Of a stretch of DNA of 38,826 bases, positions 25,264 through 34,168 are shown piece after piece. The stretch is from JBCBSS01 sp039819065 (GTDB taxonomy: Bacteria; Bacteroidota; Bacteroidia; Cytophagales; Cyclobacteriaceae), in assembly GCA_039819065.1 (NCBI GenBank), contig JBCBSS010000070.1, forward strand, positions 1-38,826. Direction: 5' to 3'. The notes beneath the pieces are model-generated. The model saw only the letters and a list, made by a program, of their open reading frames with translations, did not search any database and had not been told where the DNA came from. Within the stretch, counting starts at the first letter, position 1, and each line of letters starts with the position of its first letter. The translations under genes and the position numbers were made by a program.

Positions 25264-25524
25264 ATGTTTGACGGACCGGATTACCCTAAATCACTTGAAG
25301 AAGACCAGTTTGATACGTGGTTAGAACAAGGTAGAACCAGCAAAATAGGCTATCACTACTTATTGATCATTTGGGATGCTTTCGAATCCAAATACCTACC
25401 CATTTATACAGAAGAGCGACCAAAGGCTGGTGACTATGAGCGGTATGGCGATGCCATCGGTCAGGAATCACTAGTAGCTGTTTATGATTTGTATTCAGAA
25501 TCGAGGATTAGTCTGGGTGAGTAG
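25264..25524 (+). CDS. Small conserved hypothetical protein
   Basis: This is an 86-residue acidic protein starting MFDGPDYPKSLEEDQFDTWLEQGR. The ATG at 25264 is preferred to a TTG nine bases upstream. The sequence looks like a compact soluble alpha+beta protein with a conserved-looking core SKIGYHYLLIIWDAFESKYLPIY and a C-terminal helix LVAVYDLYSESR. I recall similar short proteins in other Bacteroidota but no named domain. There is no signal peptide, metal site or transmembrane segment. The AraC gene starts 130 bases downstream on the same strand with a palindrome between, so it is probably separately controlled. Confidence 0.7.
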   Translation: MFDGPDYPKSLEEDQFDTWLEQGRTSKIGYHYLLIIWDAFESKYLPIYTEERPKAGDYERYGDAIGQESLVAVYDLYSESRISLGE

Positions 25525-25627
25525 TCAAATTGATAGGTACCTGACTTAAGTTTCTGGTTAACAATCACCATTATTTACTTTATCAGCATCCAATCTGCTG
25601 ATTCTGAACACAAAGCCACTCACTTTG

Positions 25628-25644
25628 CGTAAGTTTCACTTACG
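25628..25644. promoter_or_regulatory. Operator-like inverted repeat before the AraC gene
   Basis: The arms CGTAAGT (25628-25634) and ACTTACG (25638-25644) are perfectly complementary around TTC, ending 10 bases before the AraC start codon. It could be an autoregulatory operator or a leader hairpin that covers the start region. Confidence 0.45.
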
Positions 25645-25654
25645 AACCGAGTAA

Positions 25655-26716
25655 ATGTATAAATCGATCATTCTGGTAGGGCTTGTTCAGGGTATTGTTC
25701 TCTGTTTTTCGCTGACGATCAAAACGTTTGGCTACAAGAATAAGAACCTGTATTTCATCAGTCTGATTGGGATAATCACGTTATTACTGCTGGCTAAGTA
25801 CCTATACACGGCCGACAGCTACCGAGCTTTTCCCCATATTTGGTACGTTTTTGATACCGCCGCCTATCTGATCGGCCCGCTTTGGTACCTGACACTACTG
25901 AAAAGCACGCGCTCCAAATTGGCCTTTGGCTTTAAAAAATGGGTTTATCTGCTACCCATTTTGGTACATATCGTGTTCTTAGTTCGTATTAGTTTACTCT
26001 CTGCGGAAGAATTGCTGTCAGTAGCCAATGCCCGTTGGTTCCTGTTTTCATTCTATGCTTTTAGCCTCTCGGTGATCATAGTCAACCTGGCCTACTTCAT
26101 TAAGGCCTCTCGTATCATCCGATACCATCAGGACATCAGATTCCCGGAATTGCTCAGAAAAGGACATGCTGTATTTAGCCTCATCTTAATGCTCTGGCTA
26201 GTAGTGTTTTGCATCAGCTTTGCCCTTGATTCCACCGCACCGATCAAAGAAACAGCTTATAATGTCTCATTCATCAGCTTCGCTTTTCTTACGTTTGGGC
26301 TAGCTGTTCTAGCGATTATCAAACCAGCTTCATTCTATTTTCTGACCCAGGTTTACGATTCCAGTGAAACATTTCTGCTCAAAGAAATCGCCGATAAAAT
26401 ACTTAATCACTTGACCAGCAATGAACCGTTTCTCGATAGCCACTACAGCTTGAGTAAGTTGGCAGAAGAGATTGATGCTAATCCCACACTGACCAGTAAA
26501 GCGATAAATCGCATCATCAAGAAAAGCTTTAGCGATTTGATCAATCAATTCAGGGTGGCTTACTTTCTCAAATCCACACGTACCAATCAGTGGCCTCATT
26601 TGACCCACCCTGGCATTGCTGAGAAATCTGGCTTTGGCAACAAAGTGAGCTTCTACAAAGCCTTTAAGCGAGAAACCGGCATGACACCCAAGACTTACCT
26701 TGCCCAACATGGATGA
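25655..26716 (+). CDS. Membrane-anchored AraC-family transcriptional regulator
   Basis: This 353-residue protein has an N-terminal half of about seven hydrophobic helices (residues 4-26, 34-50, 64-82, 95-112, 127-148, 168-187, 200-222) and a C-terminal AraC/XylS-type DNA-binding domain (about 255-350). The first helix-turn-helix is LSKLAEEIDANPTLTSKAIN. The second is in the region GIAEKSGFGNKVSFYKAFKR, followed by the family ending ETGMTPKTYL. This architecture is common in Bacteroidota and is thought to sense a membrane or envelope signal. The loop NQWPHLTHPGIAE between the two motifs lacks the usual LL..T...I.EIA spelling, but the fold appears intact. The likely target is unknown; the secreted-protein gene 104 bases downstream is the nearest candidate. 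Confidence 0.9.
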   Translation: MYKSIILVGLVQGIVLCFSLTIKTFGYKNKNLYFISLIGIITLLLLAKYLYTADSYRAFPHIWYVFDTAAYLIGPLWYLTLLKSTRSKLAFGFKKWVYLLPILVHIVFLVRISLLSAEELLSVANARWFLFSFYAFSLSVIIVNLAYFIKASRIIRYHQDIRFPELLRKGHAVFSLILMLWLVVFCISFALDSTAPIKETAYNVSFISFAFLTFGLAVLAIIKPASFYFLTQVYDSSETFLLKEIADKILNHLTSNEPFLDSHYSLSKLAEEIDANPTLTSKAINRIIKKSFSDLINQFRVAYFLKSTRTNQWPHLTHPGIAEKSGFGNKVSFYKAFKRETGMTPKTYLAQHG

Positions 26717-26820
26717 CCAACGGCGGTTGGAATAGGTTAATTATCATGTTCATTAATCTCAAATGTTCCTAACCGTACTGTTTTTGCCATCTGCCATTCG
26801 ACTTTTGAGAGAAAAACGAG

Positions 26821-27348
26821 ATGAAAAAGCTATTACCAATTTTATTATTGACCATATGGGTAGGCCAAGCCAGTGCACAAAAAAGAATAGACGAACTGAG
26901 TTTCCTACTTGGTGATTTTGACGTCACCGTTCTACTACCACAAGCTTCCGGAGAATGGGTGAAAGGTGGGGGAGGTCAGGCCAGGTTTTATCCGATTCTG
27001 GATGACACTTTCATACGCGAGGATTTGAATCTCAACTTTGGTCAAGGCACGCTAACGATGAGCAACAGTATAGGGCGTGACGGTAGAATGAACCAATTGC
27101 GCATGATCGCTATGGACAAAGAGTTTGCTAACATCGATATCTACAAAGGAGAGTTCTCTGACGGCAAAATTGTATTTGATAACTTGACTTCTGATATCCC
27201 GGCCACCACTGCTTCGGGGCAGCCAATTTCCTTCCGAATCACCTATTCTAAAATATCAGCAAAGGAAAACCAATCCCTAGTAGAGATGACCACGGATCAA
27301 GGTAAAAGCTGGAGACCTTATTCTAAGCAGGTTTTTACAAGGAAGTGA
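26821..27348 (+). CDS. Secreted DUF1579-like protein
   Basis: This is a 175-residue exported protein with a clear signal peptide (MKKLLPILLLTIWVGQASA, cleaved before QKR). The mature part starts RIDELSFLLGDFDVTV and continues with alternating strands such as RFYPILDDTFIREDLNL, LTMSNSIGRDGRMNQLRMIAMD and FRITYSKISAKENQSLVEMT. This is the lipocalin-like pattern of DUF1579 and related 'heme-nitrobindin-like' small barrels. I am confident of the class (small secreted beta-barrel) but only moderately of the family name. It is downstream of the AraC gene on the same strand with a 104-base gap. No ligand can be inferred. Confidence 0.75.
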   Translation: MKKLLPILLLTIWVGQASAQKRIDELSFLLGDFDVTVLLPQASGEWVKGGGGQARFYPILDDTFIREDLNLNFGQGTLTMSNSIGRDGRMNQLRMIAMDKEFANIDIYKGEFSDGKIVFDNLTSDIPATTASGQPISFRITYSKISAKENQSLVEMTTDQGKSWRPYSKQVFTRK

Positions 27349-27998
27349 AATTACTCGTATGCTATGGGCAGAGCACTTTCTTGGAAAGACTGTAAAGACA
27401 GCCAATGGAAACTTCTCAAGACAATTTTTGCGATTGAAGGGGAAAGAACATAATTTCAGGACATCTAACAAAAGTTCTTTTCTTGATTTCTTAATCAAAT
27501 CGAATGCGGTTCCTGTCTTTCTCATTGATTCAATGAACAGACAAGGGTGAAAAGGGAATACATGTGATCGGTACCATTTACTGATATTCATGAGCTGACG
27601 CGCAACTGTGATTCTGATCTCGATCCAATCGGGATAGTATGTTTTTGCCAACTAGCCATTACTCAATGAAGAGTGAGAAGGCGAGCAAAAATCAGATAAG
27701 CCAGGAGACCTGCCTCATTCGACCTACGGATGAATTAAGTGTAGGATTTGATAGTGCTTTCGCGAATCAGGGCAGGTCAAAGAAGAATAATCTATGTACG
27801 CTTAGCAGTACGGTGTTTCCTCTTTTCTTATTGGTTCCTCAGATGGCATAGTGAGATGAAGTTGAGTGCTTTAGGTCAGTTTGGCTTGGGTGTTTCATAT
27901 CTGGATAGGATCGTTACTATACAGATTGACTTATGAACAGCCTTAGTGATCATTTTTTGAGCATAACATTTTTTGAATATAGACAAAGGAAGAAAGCT
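27349..27998. other. 650-bp stretch without a credible gene
   Basis: Several overlapping frames of 60-125 codons occur on both strands (for example 27359-27550 plus, 27277-27651 minus and 27639-27851 plus), but none has a recognisable motif, and the minus-strand one runs antisense into the preceding gene. The region may hold gene remnants and the promoter of the PAS gene. It lacks the hairpin families found at the other gaps. Confidence 0.5.
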
Positions 27999-28493
27999 AT
28001 GAGCGTTAATAAACCTACTAAAACCCCGGGTATCGTTCCACTGCATTGTTGGGACATATTCTCATTACACTTGGCTAAGCTAAATGCCAGCCACTCAAAA
28101 ACAAATGAGCATGAAACACTACTTAGCTATCAGCAACAGTTTGATTGGCAAATTGATCTCGAAGCTGTTTTGAACCGACCATACCAAGCACTCGTTTTGA
28201 CAGACCCTACTGTTAGAATTGCATGGGTGAGTGCCGGTTTTACTGATATGACAGGCTATTCAAAATATGAGGTGCTCGGTAAGAGCCCTAATTTATTGCA
28301 AGGGAGAAATACTAGTGCAGCGTCCAAAGCGAGTGTCAGAAAAAATCTCTCAAGGAGAAAGACATTTGAAGAAAACTTAATCAATTATAGAAAGAATGGC
28401 GAAGAATACATTTGCCATGTAGAAATCCACCCCATGCTCGATGCTAAGGGCGAAGTTTCTCATTTTCTAGCGCTTGAAAGTGAAGCCCTATGA
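27999..28493 (+). CDS. Single PAS-domain protein, LOV-like without the photoactive cysteine
   Basis: This is a 164-residue protein. I prefer the ATG at 27999 (preceded by GGAAGAAAG) over the ATG at 27933. Residues about 60-160 form a PAS domain: QALVLTDPTVRIAWVSAGFTDMTGYSKYEVLGKSPNLLQG, then RKNLSRRKTFEENLINYRKNGEEYICHVEIHPMLDAKGEVSHFLALE. It resembles LOV-type PAS domains (GxNCRFLQG), but the segment reads GKSPNLLQG, so the flavin-adduct Cys is Pro and LOV photochemistry is not expected. No output domain is attached. Its stop codon overlaps the start of the thioesterase gene (ATGA), so the two are translationally coupled. The N-terminal 55 residues contain two Cys/His-rich turns (PLHCWDIFSLHLAK) of unknown meaning. 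Confidence 0.85.
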   Translation: MSVNKPTKTPGIVPLHCWDIFSLHLAKLNASHSKTNEHETLLSYQQQFDWQIDLEAVLNRPYQALVLTDPTVRIAWVSAGFTDMTGYSKYEVLGKSPNLLQGRNTSAASKASVRKNLSRRKTFEENLINYRKNGEEYICHVEIHPMLDAKGEVSHFLALESEAL

Positions 28494-28873
28494 CCAAAGA
28501 AGAACGTATTCGTAACTCACGAACAAGTATCTTCAAAGCGGTATTTCCAAATACGACCAACCACTACGATACATTGTTCGGTGGCACAGCCATGCAATTA
28601 ATGGATGAAGTGGCTTTTATAGCTGCCACACGTTATAGCAGGCAGAAAATGGTCACTGTGAGTAGTGATAAGATCGATTTTACCAAGCCCATTCCAGCGG
28701 GAACAATCGTTGAATTGGTAGGGGAGGTATCCCACATTGGTAAGACCAGTTTGAAAGTAAACGTAAAAGTGTTTATAGAAGAAATGTATTCTGATAGCCG
28801 GGAAAACGCCATTAATGGAGAGTTTACTTTTGTGGCTGTAGACGATAATAAAAAGCCCACGCTGTTGGTCTAA
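28490..28873 (+). CDS. Acyl-CoA thioesterase (hotdog fold, YciA/ACOT-like)
   Basis: This is a 127-residue single-hotdog thioesterase. The family motif near residues 21-43 reads NTTNHYDTLFGGTAMQLMDEVA, matching NxxGxxFGGxxMxxMDE of the YciA/BFIT class, although the Gly before xxFGG is replaced in DTLFGG. Further conserved segments are VTVSSDKIDFTKPIPAGTIVEL and GKTSLKVNVKVF. Members hydrolyse acyl-CoA to the free acid and CoA and act as oligomers in the cytoplasm. Start and stop are clear; the ATG overlaps the stop of the PAS gene. The coupling suggests a PAS signal and an acyl-CoA pool handled together, which is inference only. A strong hairpin follows at 28929. Confidence 0.92.
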   Translation: MTKEERIRNSRTSIFKAVFPNTTNHYDTLFGGTAMQLMDEVAFIAATRYSRQKMVTVSSDKIDFTKPIPAGTIVELVGEVSHIGKTSLKVNVKVFIEEMYSDSRENAINGEFTFVAVDDNKKPTLLV

Positions 28874-28928
28874 TCTTAGATTTTCAGATAAAGCGTAAGC
28901 TTTAAAACAGTAACTAACAAATTTTTAA

Positions 28929-28958
28929 GCCTATGTTGGTACTCTCACCAACATAGGC
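28929..28958. terminator. Bidirectional hairpin between convergent genes
   Basis: The arms GCCTATGTTGGT (28929-28940) and ACCAACATAGGC (28947-28958) are perfectly complementary over 12 bp with loop ACTCTC. It lies 55 bases after the thioesterase stop and 7 bases after the GAF gene's stop on the other strand. AATTTTTAAG flanks one side. The ACCAACA core relates it to the hairpins at 20622 and 25097. Confidence 0.8.
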
Positions 28959-28965
28959 GAAAATC

Positions 28966-31323
28966 CTAGTTTGTTGTGCCGCTTTCTATAGCTTCGATCA
29001 GCTTGTCAACTGACATTTGCTCATTGCCATAGTTCACCTCAACGCGTAATGCCCTCAGGCCGGTTACACCTTGTAAATCTTCAAGCTCCAGGTCTTCGAA
29101 TTGCTTTTTCACATAGCCACGGTCTCCTAAGAAGGTCAGGTAGTCGCGATACTCGCGAGCATCCTGCTCCTGCGAATAAACGATCACAATGGAACCCGGT
29201 TTGGTAATGCGCTCTTGCGTGCCCCTGATGTGGGCTTTGTCTACGCGCTTTTTAATGATTTCGTAGCGTGCGTTATAGGCGCCTTCCACATCAAATCGCT
29301 TTTCATCCATTCGGAAGTGAACGGAAAGAGAAGTATTGTACACCAAAATCAGCGATGCGATTTCCATCGTGGCGTGCAACTCACTTTTCATGGCATGGAA
29401 CTCATTTTCCATTTCGCACATCACGATCAGTTGCCAGATACGCAGGTTCCTTAAGTATACAGAATCGAATTTTCGATCTTTAGTGATCGACTCACCAATG
29501 TACATGTTGTACTCAATGCCGTCTGTTTTGTATCGCTCAAAATAGTGAGGGAACATCTGCTGCGCTTCTTCCTGTCTTTTGTCGATAAAAGAAGCGAGCC
29601 GCTGATTGATATGATTAACGCTGGTATCGTATTTTTTCCTTTCCTCGTAGACAGATAGCAACTTAGGGTGCAACATGTCATAATATTCGCTGATAACTTG
29701 TTGAAGCTCGGCATCACTATCCTTTAGGTGATCAAAAACAGGGTATACATCCGTTTTGAGGAACCTAAGTAATTTATGCTCACTGCCTGCGGATAGTTCT
29801 TTCTTCAAATCAGCTTTGGCATTCTCCAAACGAAAAGTTAGTTCTTCATAGACCGGCATACTGGTTAATTCAAAAGCACGTTTAAGTACCTTTTCAACAC
29901 CGTCGATTTGCTTGATGAGATCCTTACTTACCGCTTTGTTACGCTTCACCGACGAGCCTTTGATATCCATTTGACCATACAATGGGTACAGGTTGTCAAA
30001 TATGATGTCCTTGAAAACAGGCTGCTCATTTCTAAACTGCTTATCCATGAACTTTTCAGCCTCTTGTTCAAAGCGCCACTTCACAGAATCATGAATAGTA
30101 GTACATTCTTGTTGAATGATCGCCTCGATTCTATTTTGCGCCTCATCGATGTAGCGTTTTTGTGCCATCGCTATAATAGGCACTACTTCTTTCAGCGACT
30201 TAAGCGTTCCTGGATTGAGATCGTAACGGTTAGGGGAAGCCAATTCCATAAAGCCGAGCAACTCACCTTCATGCACCAATGGAACGAGAATGTAACTCTT
30301 CTGTTTTGAGGCCATTAACCTGGTAGAAAGCCCACTTCTCGACTCTTCATGAAAGCGATCTGCGTCAGCAATCACTAACGGTTCCTTTTTGTGGAATAGT
30401 TTTCCGATGGCAAACTCGCATAAGCCAGTGTCACAACTGAGGGATTGATCTGAGCTTAATAAGATACTCTTCACGTCTTCTTTAGCCAGCGGTACCAAGT
30501 GATTATCCTCCATGATGAGCACACCAATTTCTAACTTGGCGTTATTCAACAAGCTCCTCATGCCGTTTTTAATGTTCTCAAAAGAATCACTGGTCTTTAC
30601 CAGTAGGTTAGAGGTGATATTGTCTAGCGATTGATCAACCGTAACATCCACCAGGTTAATGATATTGACACCGCGCATGATCCAGCTATTGGGCGGGAAT
30701 TTATCCTTCCACAGTGCCATATCGCCAAAGTTGTCAATCAACTCTTCGAAATCTTCCTTGGTGATCTCCTTGGCTGTATCAGTGGGAATGAATTCTGACA
30801 TATCCGCATTGATCAAAAGCTTATAGGTACGAGTCAAACCCTGGTCTTTATTGAGAATCTCTAATTTGAGTGACCCACCAATGGGGGTTATATAGCCATA
30901 GTAGCTGCCTAGAATAAACAAACAGCAGTAGAGATAGAACATATCCTCATCCACATCCTTCATGGTGTAGTCGAACTCCTTCTCACCAGAAGCCTTTACA
31001 ATGTTGTCAAAGCGTGTAGATGTATGGATGGGCTTGAAGTAGAAAGGGGGAGTAAGTGCCTTTATTTCATTGGTGGTAAGCGCATCAGGAAACATCACTT
31101 TGGCTATCTTCCGAATAGGCTCCTGCAAATCATCTAATTGATCCAGATCGGAAATGCCGTCCTTCAGTTCAGGATGCTTTTCCACCTCCTGCAACAGGTT
31201 TTTTGCGTAGTCGGAAGTACCCTTATCCTTGTCCTTCGCCATCTGTTCCAAAGTCTCGATGACCTTGAAAAGGCTTATTTGCATTACGGCGGGGAACTCT
31301 ACTTCTTTTCCATTATAAATCAT
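28966..31323 (-). CDS. Large cytoplasmic GAF-domain protein of unknown output
   Basis: This is a 785-residue soluble protein. A GAF domain spans roughly residues 235-388 with the typical core SDSFENIKNGMRSLL, IGVLIMEDNHLVPLA, CDTGLCEFAIGKLFHKKEPLVIADADR and SYILVPLVHEGELLGFMELASP. The N-terminal ~230 residues are mixed helix/strand and unrecognised. The C-terminal ~390 residues are mostly long charged helices (for example RIEAIIQQECTTIHDSVKWRF and HINQRLASFIDKRQEEAQQMF), consistent with a coiled-coil or helical-bundle scaffold, ending in a small alpha+beta piece. No kinase, cyclase, EAL/GGDEF, HTH or protease motif is visible. It may be an orphan sensor or adaptor. No promoter matching TAnnTTTG is found upstream. 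Similar GAF proteins occur in Cytophagales, but I know of no experimental role. Confidence 0.8.
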   Translation of the reverse strand: MIYNGKEVEFPAVMQISLFKVIETLEQMAKDKDKGTSDYAKNLLQEVEKHPELKDGISDLDQLDDLQEPIRKIAKVMFPDALTTNEIKALTPPFYFKPIHTSTRFDNIVKASGEKEFDYTMKDVDEDMFYLYCCLFILGSYYGYITPIGGSLKLEILNKDQGLTRTYKLLINADMSEFIPTDTAKEITKEDFEELIDNFGDMALWKDKFPPNSWIMRGVNIINLVDVTVDQSLDNITSNLLVKTSDSFENIKNGMRSLLNNAKLEIGVLIMEDNHLVPLAKEDVKSILLSSDQSLSCDTGLCEFAIGKLFHKKEPLVIADADRFHEESRSGLSTRLMASKQKSYILVPLVHEGELLGFMELASPNRYDLNPGTLKSLKEVVPIIAMAQKRYIDEAQNRIEAIIQQECTTIHDSVKWRFEQEAEKFMDKQFRNEQPVFKDIIFDNLYPLYGQMDIKGSSVKRNKAVSKDLIKQIDGVEKVLKRAFELTSMPVYEELTFRLENAKADLKKELSAGSEHKLLRFLKTDVYPVFDHLKDSDAELQQVISEYYDMLHPKLLSVYEERKKYDTSVNHINQRLASFIDKRQEEAQQMFPHYFERYKTDGIEYNMYIGESITKDRKFDSVYLRNLRIWQLIVMCEMENEFHAMKSELHATMEIASLILVYNTSLSVHFRMDEKRFDVEGAYNARYEIIKKRVDKAHIRGTQERITKPGSIVIVYSQEQDAREYRDYLTFLGDRGYVKKQFEDLELEDLQGVTGLRALRVEVNYGNEQMSVDKLIEAIESGTTN

Positions 31324-31543
31324 GCGCTGTAAATTTTGATCCTATAGGCTATATCAATATACGGTAAATGTAGGTAATTCGTCTAACGATGAATGGTATA
31401 AATACGCCAGTCGCGTTCATGTAGACTTTATATTCGGTAAATAGATAAACATAAAGAGACGAGAAAGTTTGCTTCCGGGTCGATCATTCTTGAATGTAAG
31501 CCAGTCCAATAGTGTGGAAACGACTTACGGCTGTGCTATCTCG

Positions 31544-33910
31544 CTATCTACTGGCTGTAGAATTATGATTCTTCAACTTATAATACACGACCACCTCAAC
31601 TCTTCGATCCCAAGCATTACCATACTGTTTGTCATAGTCACTCGATGAGGATTGTTCCAAGCCATAAGGTTTAGGCACGAATGCAATTCCATTGGCCTTA
31701 AATATTTTCCCCACTGCTGCTATGCGCTTGTTGCTCAATGTGAAATTATAACCGGTTTGCCCTTTCACATCTGTGTAACCATTAAGCAATGCCCCTGTGA
31801 TCAGAACGGTGCTATCGTTTAATAGCTCATCCAGATTCATTTTGGCATTGAGGTCTAGTTTGGTGCTTTCATGCTCGAAGTAGATGTTCATGGTTTTGGT
31901 CAGGTAAGTCTCACCTTCCATGACGATCCTTAACTCTGGTGATTTATGGGCTGGCAGCCCGTAGTAAGTAGTGAAAGTCAGTGTCTTTCTGTTACCCAAA
32001 GTTCTCTTTAACCATTTCATCAAATAAGCACTATCGCCGTAAGGCACTTTTTGAGGTTGGTAAGCCCAGGTGACATCGTGCAACATCGGCCAGCGGCCCA
32101 CAATCAGTTCATCAGGCGGAGTCGCTCTCAAACCTTTGATGATAGCTGCTCCCATCATGGCGGAAGTATCCCTTTCCGTTTGGTAGAATAACAATTCCTT
32201 CGGTATAGCAGCTTTAGTGAATTTGGATTCGGTTTTGATCAACCGCTTGCCGTCTTTGGCAATGACGCAGTAATCATTATCATCGATCATGGTATCGAAT
32301 AGAAGCGCTAAACCTACGTTCTTAGTTTTTCGCTCCAGGTTCTTGACCTGATAACTCACCTGGTAGTATTGGGCAAACCCAGAAGTAATTTCGCGTCCCT
32401 CTTTATCTACAGGGGTGAGTCTTTGCGTAATACTTACCTTGTCAACTTCAAAAGTGATGGATACCTTAGGCGTTCCTCCTGCGCCTTCATAGGTCATCTT
32501 GCCTGTTAGGTATTTGATGTCGCGACCTTTGAAATGCTTGGCGTTCGAAGCTAGCTTACCATCAATATTGATAATAAAATGAGAAGTTGATTTCGGCACA
32601 GGGTAGCCATACATGAGCCGTTTTTGTCCGGCACCGAGCGTAAACCGCCCGTCTTGGGATGTCTGCTTTTCCTCGACCAAATTCACGCCTTCTCTCAACT
32701 CATACTCCATTTTTTGCTTCAACTGAGTCTCATATTGATCCAGTGCCTTCGTCATTTCTTCATCTGCATATTGATAGGCCAGTAGCAAGTTGGCGTAGGC
32801 ATTTTTAAACTGGTTGAGCTTATCAAAAGATAGCGCTTTGGCAAAGTATGCTTGCGCACCTGGCCGTTTGGCAATGGACTCATCAGCTAATTTGATACCA
32901 TAGCCTAAGACGTCTTTCTGGAAATACTTTTGTGCCAGGAAAGTGGCAGTTTGGGCTTTGGCCTCCGGGGTTTTGGGTTGGTAAGCATCCATATACTCAA
33001 TAAAGAGGTCAGGGAAATCGGGTGTTTGGTGATGTTCAGCGAAAGCTAATTTACCTGCTAAGACCAAACTATCAGTATTGGAGAAAAGGCTAGGATTGCT
33101 CTCAATATATCTCACATACCGGTTCAGATAGGTCACACTCTTCGCCTGAACGCTCTCTTCTAGTAATTCACTTAGCGCCGAACGTAGGTATGATTTAAAT
33201 GCTGATGAGTAGGTTTCAAGCAGGGCAGCATCTTTGAGAACCTTCTCGAATAAAGTCCGGTCTTTGGCCCTAACATGTTCTTTGATGAGATTCCAGTTTT
33301 CAGCTTTGACATATCTTTTCTCAGGCAAGTTGTTAATGTATTTTCTGGCAATTTGCGACGCTCTGTTCTGGTTAGTCCATTCTAACGCCGAGGCATAATT
33401 GGCTACTCGCTCTACATTCCCCGGTTTGCTGGTATAGGCTTCACGATAGGCAGATAGGTTAACCATATCAGCCGCCAATTTTGAAAACTCACTTTTGGTT
33501 AACCTGCCCACATGTTTATAGATCAGCCTTCCTTTTGTATTGTAGAACAGCATGGTCGGATAAGCGTCGATTTTCATCTGGTTGATAAATGCCTGCTCCT
33601 CTCTTTCAGCATCAATTCTAATGGCTACGAAATGTTCGTTTAGGTAAGTACCGATAGAATCATCGGCAAAGACTTCTTTCTCCATCACCTTACAAGGGCG
33701 GCACCATTCGGCGAAGACGTCTACGAAGATGAATTTCTGCTCCTGTAAAGCCTTTCTTTTGGCCTCTTTGACAGATAAATCTATAAAATCGACCGAATTG
33801 GCTCGAACTAACCCAATGGGTAAGAGCATCAAAATAATGACGAGATGTATCTTGTCCAATATGCTTCTGTAAGATATACGTATTTTCTGATTGATAGAAC
33901 TGTTATCCAT
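31544..33910 (-). CDS. Thioredoxin-fold/OmpA-like fusion protein
   Basis: This is a 788-residue exported protein. A hydrophobic stretch (residues 21-36) acts as signal or anchor. A thioredoxin-like domain (about 40-150) has the redox motif WCRPC (Cys70, Cys73) and the cis-Pro loop AYPTMLFY. A helical, TPR-like region follows to about 410 (LAQKYFQKDVLGYGIKLADES; YFAKALSFDKLNQFKNAY). Then comes a beta-rich region (about 420-680) and a C-terminal OmpA-like peptidoglycan-binding domain (about 685-780) with TMNIYFEHESTKLDL, GYTDVKGQTGYNFTLSNKRIAAVG and AWDRRVEVVVYY. This suggests a periplasmic oxidoreductase tethered to the cell wall. The longest start (ATG at 33910) is used; an internal start would shorten the basic leader. 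It is alone on its transcript, 220 bases from the GAF gene. Confidence 0.88.
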   Translation of the reverse strand: MDNSSINQKIRISYRSILDKIHLVIILMLLPIGLVRANSVDFIDLSVKEAKRKALQEQKFIFVDVFAEWCRPCKVMEKEVFADDSIGTYLNEHFVAIRIDAEREEQAFINQMKIDAYPTMLFYNTKGRLIYKHVGRLTKSEFSKLAADMVNLSAYREAYTSKPGNVERVANYASALEWTNQNRASQIARKYINNLPEKRYVKAENWNLIKEHVRAKDRTLFEKVLKDAALLETYSSAFKSYLRSALSELLEESVQAKSVTYLNRYVRYIESNPSLFSNTDSLVLAGKLAFAEHHQTPDFPDLFIEYMDAYQPKTPEAKAQTATFLAQKYFQKDVLGYGIKLADESIAKRPGAQAYFAKALSFDKLNQFKNAYANLLLAYQYADEEMTKALDQYETQLKQKMEYELREGVNLVEEKQTSQDGRFTLGAGQKRLMYGYPVPKSTSHFIINIDGKLASNAKHFKGRDIKYLTGKMTYEGAGGTPKVSITFEVDKVSITQRLTPVDKEGREITSGFAQYYQVSYQVKNLERKTKNVGLALLFDTMIDDNDYCVIAKDGKRLIKTESKFTKAAIPKELLFYQTERDTSAMMGAAIIKGLRATPPDELIVGRWPMLHDVTWAYQPQKVPYGDSAYLMKWLKRTLGNRKTLTFTTYYGLPAHKSPELRIVMEGETYLTKTMNIYFEHESTKLDLNAKMNLDELLNDSTVLITGALLNGYTDVKGQTGYNFTLSNKRIAAVGKIFKANGIAFVPKPYGLEQSSSSDYDKQYGNAWDRRVEVVVYYKLKNHNSTASR

Positions 33911-34143
33911 TATAATTCAAGACATGCAAAAAGGAACACTTGAGTTTTCAGGTTCAATAATGGGTGACCAAGGTCTTAGTGCCCAGCCCTAATTAAAGCA
34001 TATGGAATATAACGATAAGCCATAAGGAATACTACAATTGACGTTACTAATGAAGATGATTTTAGAACGGCTTCATTTCATAAGAATGACCACCTGTAGA
34101 CCCTTCTGTAACTTTAGTCACAATCGATCATGATCTGACCGGC

Positions 34144-34151
34144 TATATTTG
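34144..34151 (+). promoter_or_regulatory. Candidate Bacteroidota -7 promoter element
   Basis: TATATTTG fits TAnnTTTG exactly and ends 17 bases before the rhodanese ATG at 34169. No TTTG is found at the expected -33 distance, so confidence is moderate. Confidence 0.5.
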
Positions 34152-34168
34152 ACTCAAAAAAGAGATAA

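Noticed and set aside
26718..26731. Small CCAAC/GTTGG hairpin after the AraC gene
   Set aside because: It has only 5 paired bases and no T-run, so it is too weak to call a terminator.
27277..27651. 124-codon minus-strand frame
   Set aside because: It overlaps the 3' end of the secreted-protein gene in antisense and shows no recognisable domain; chance frame most likely.
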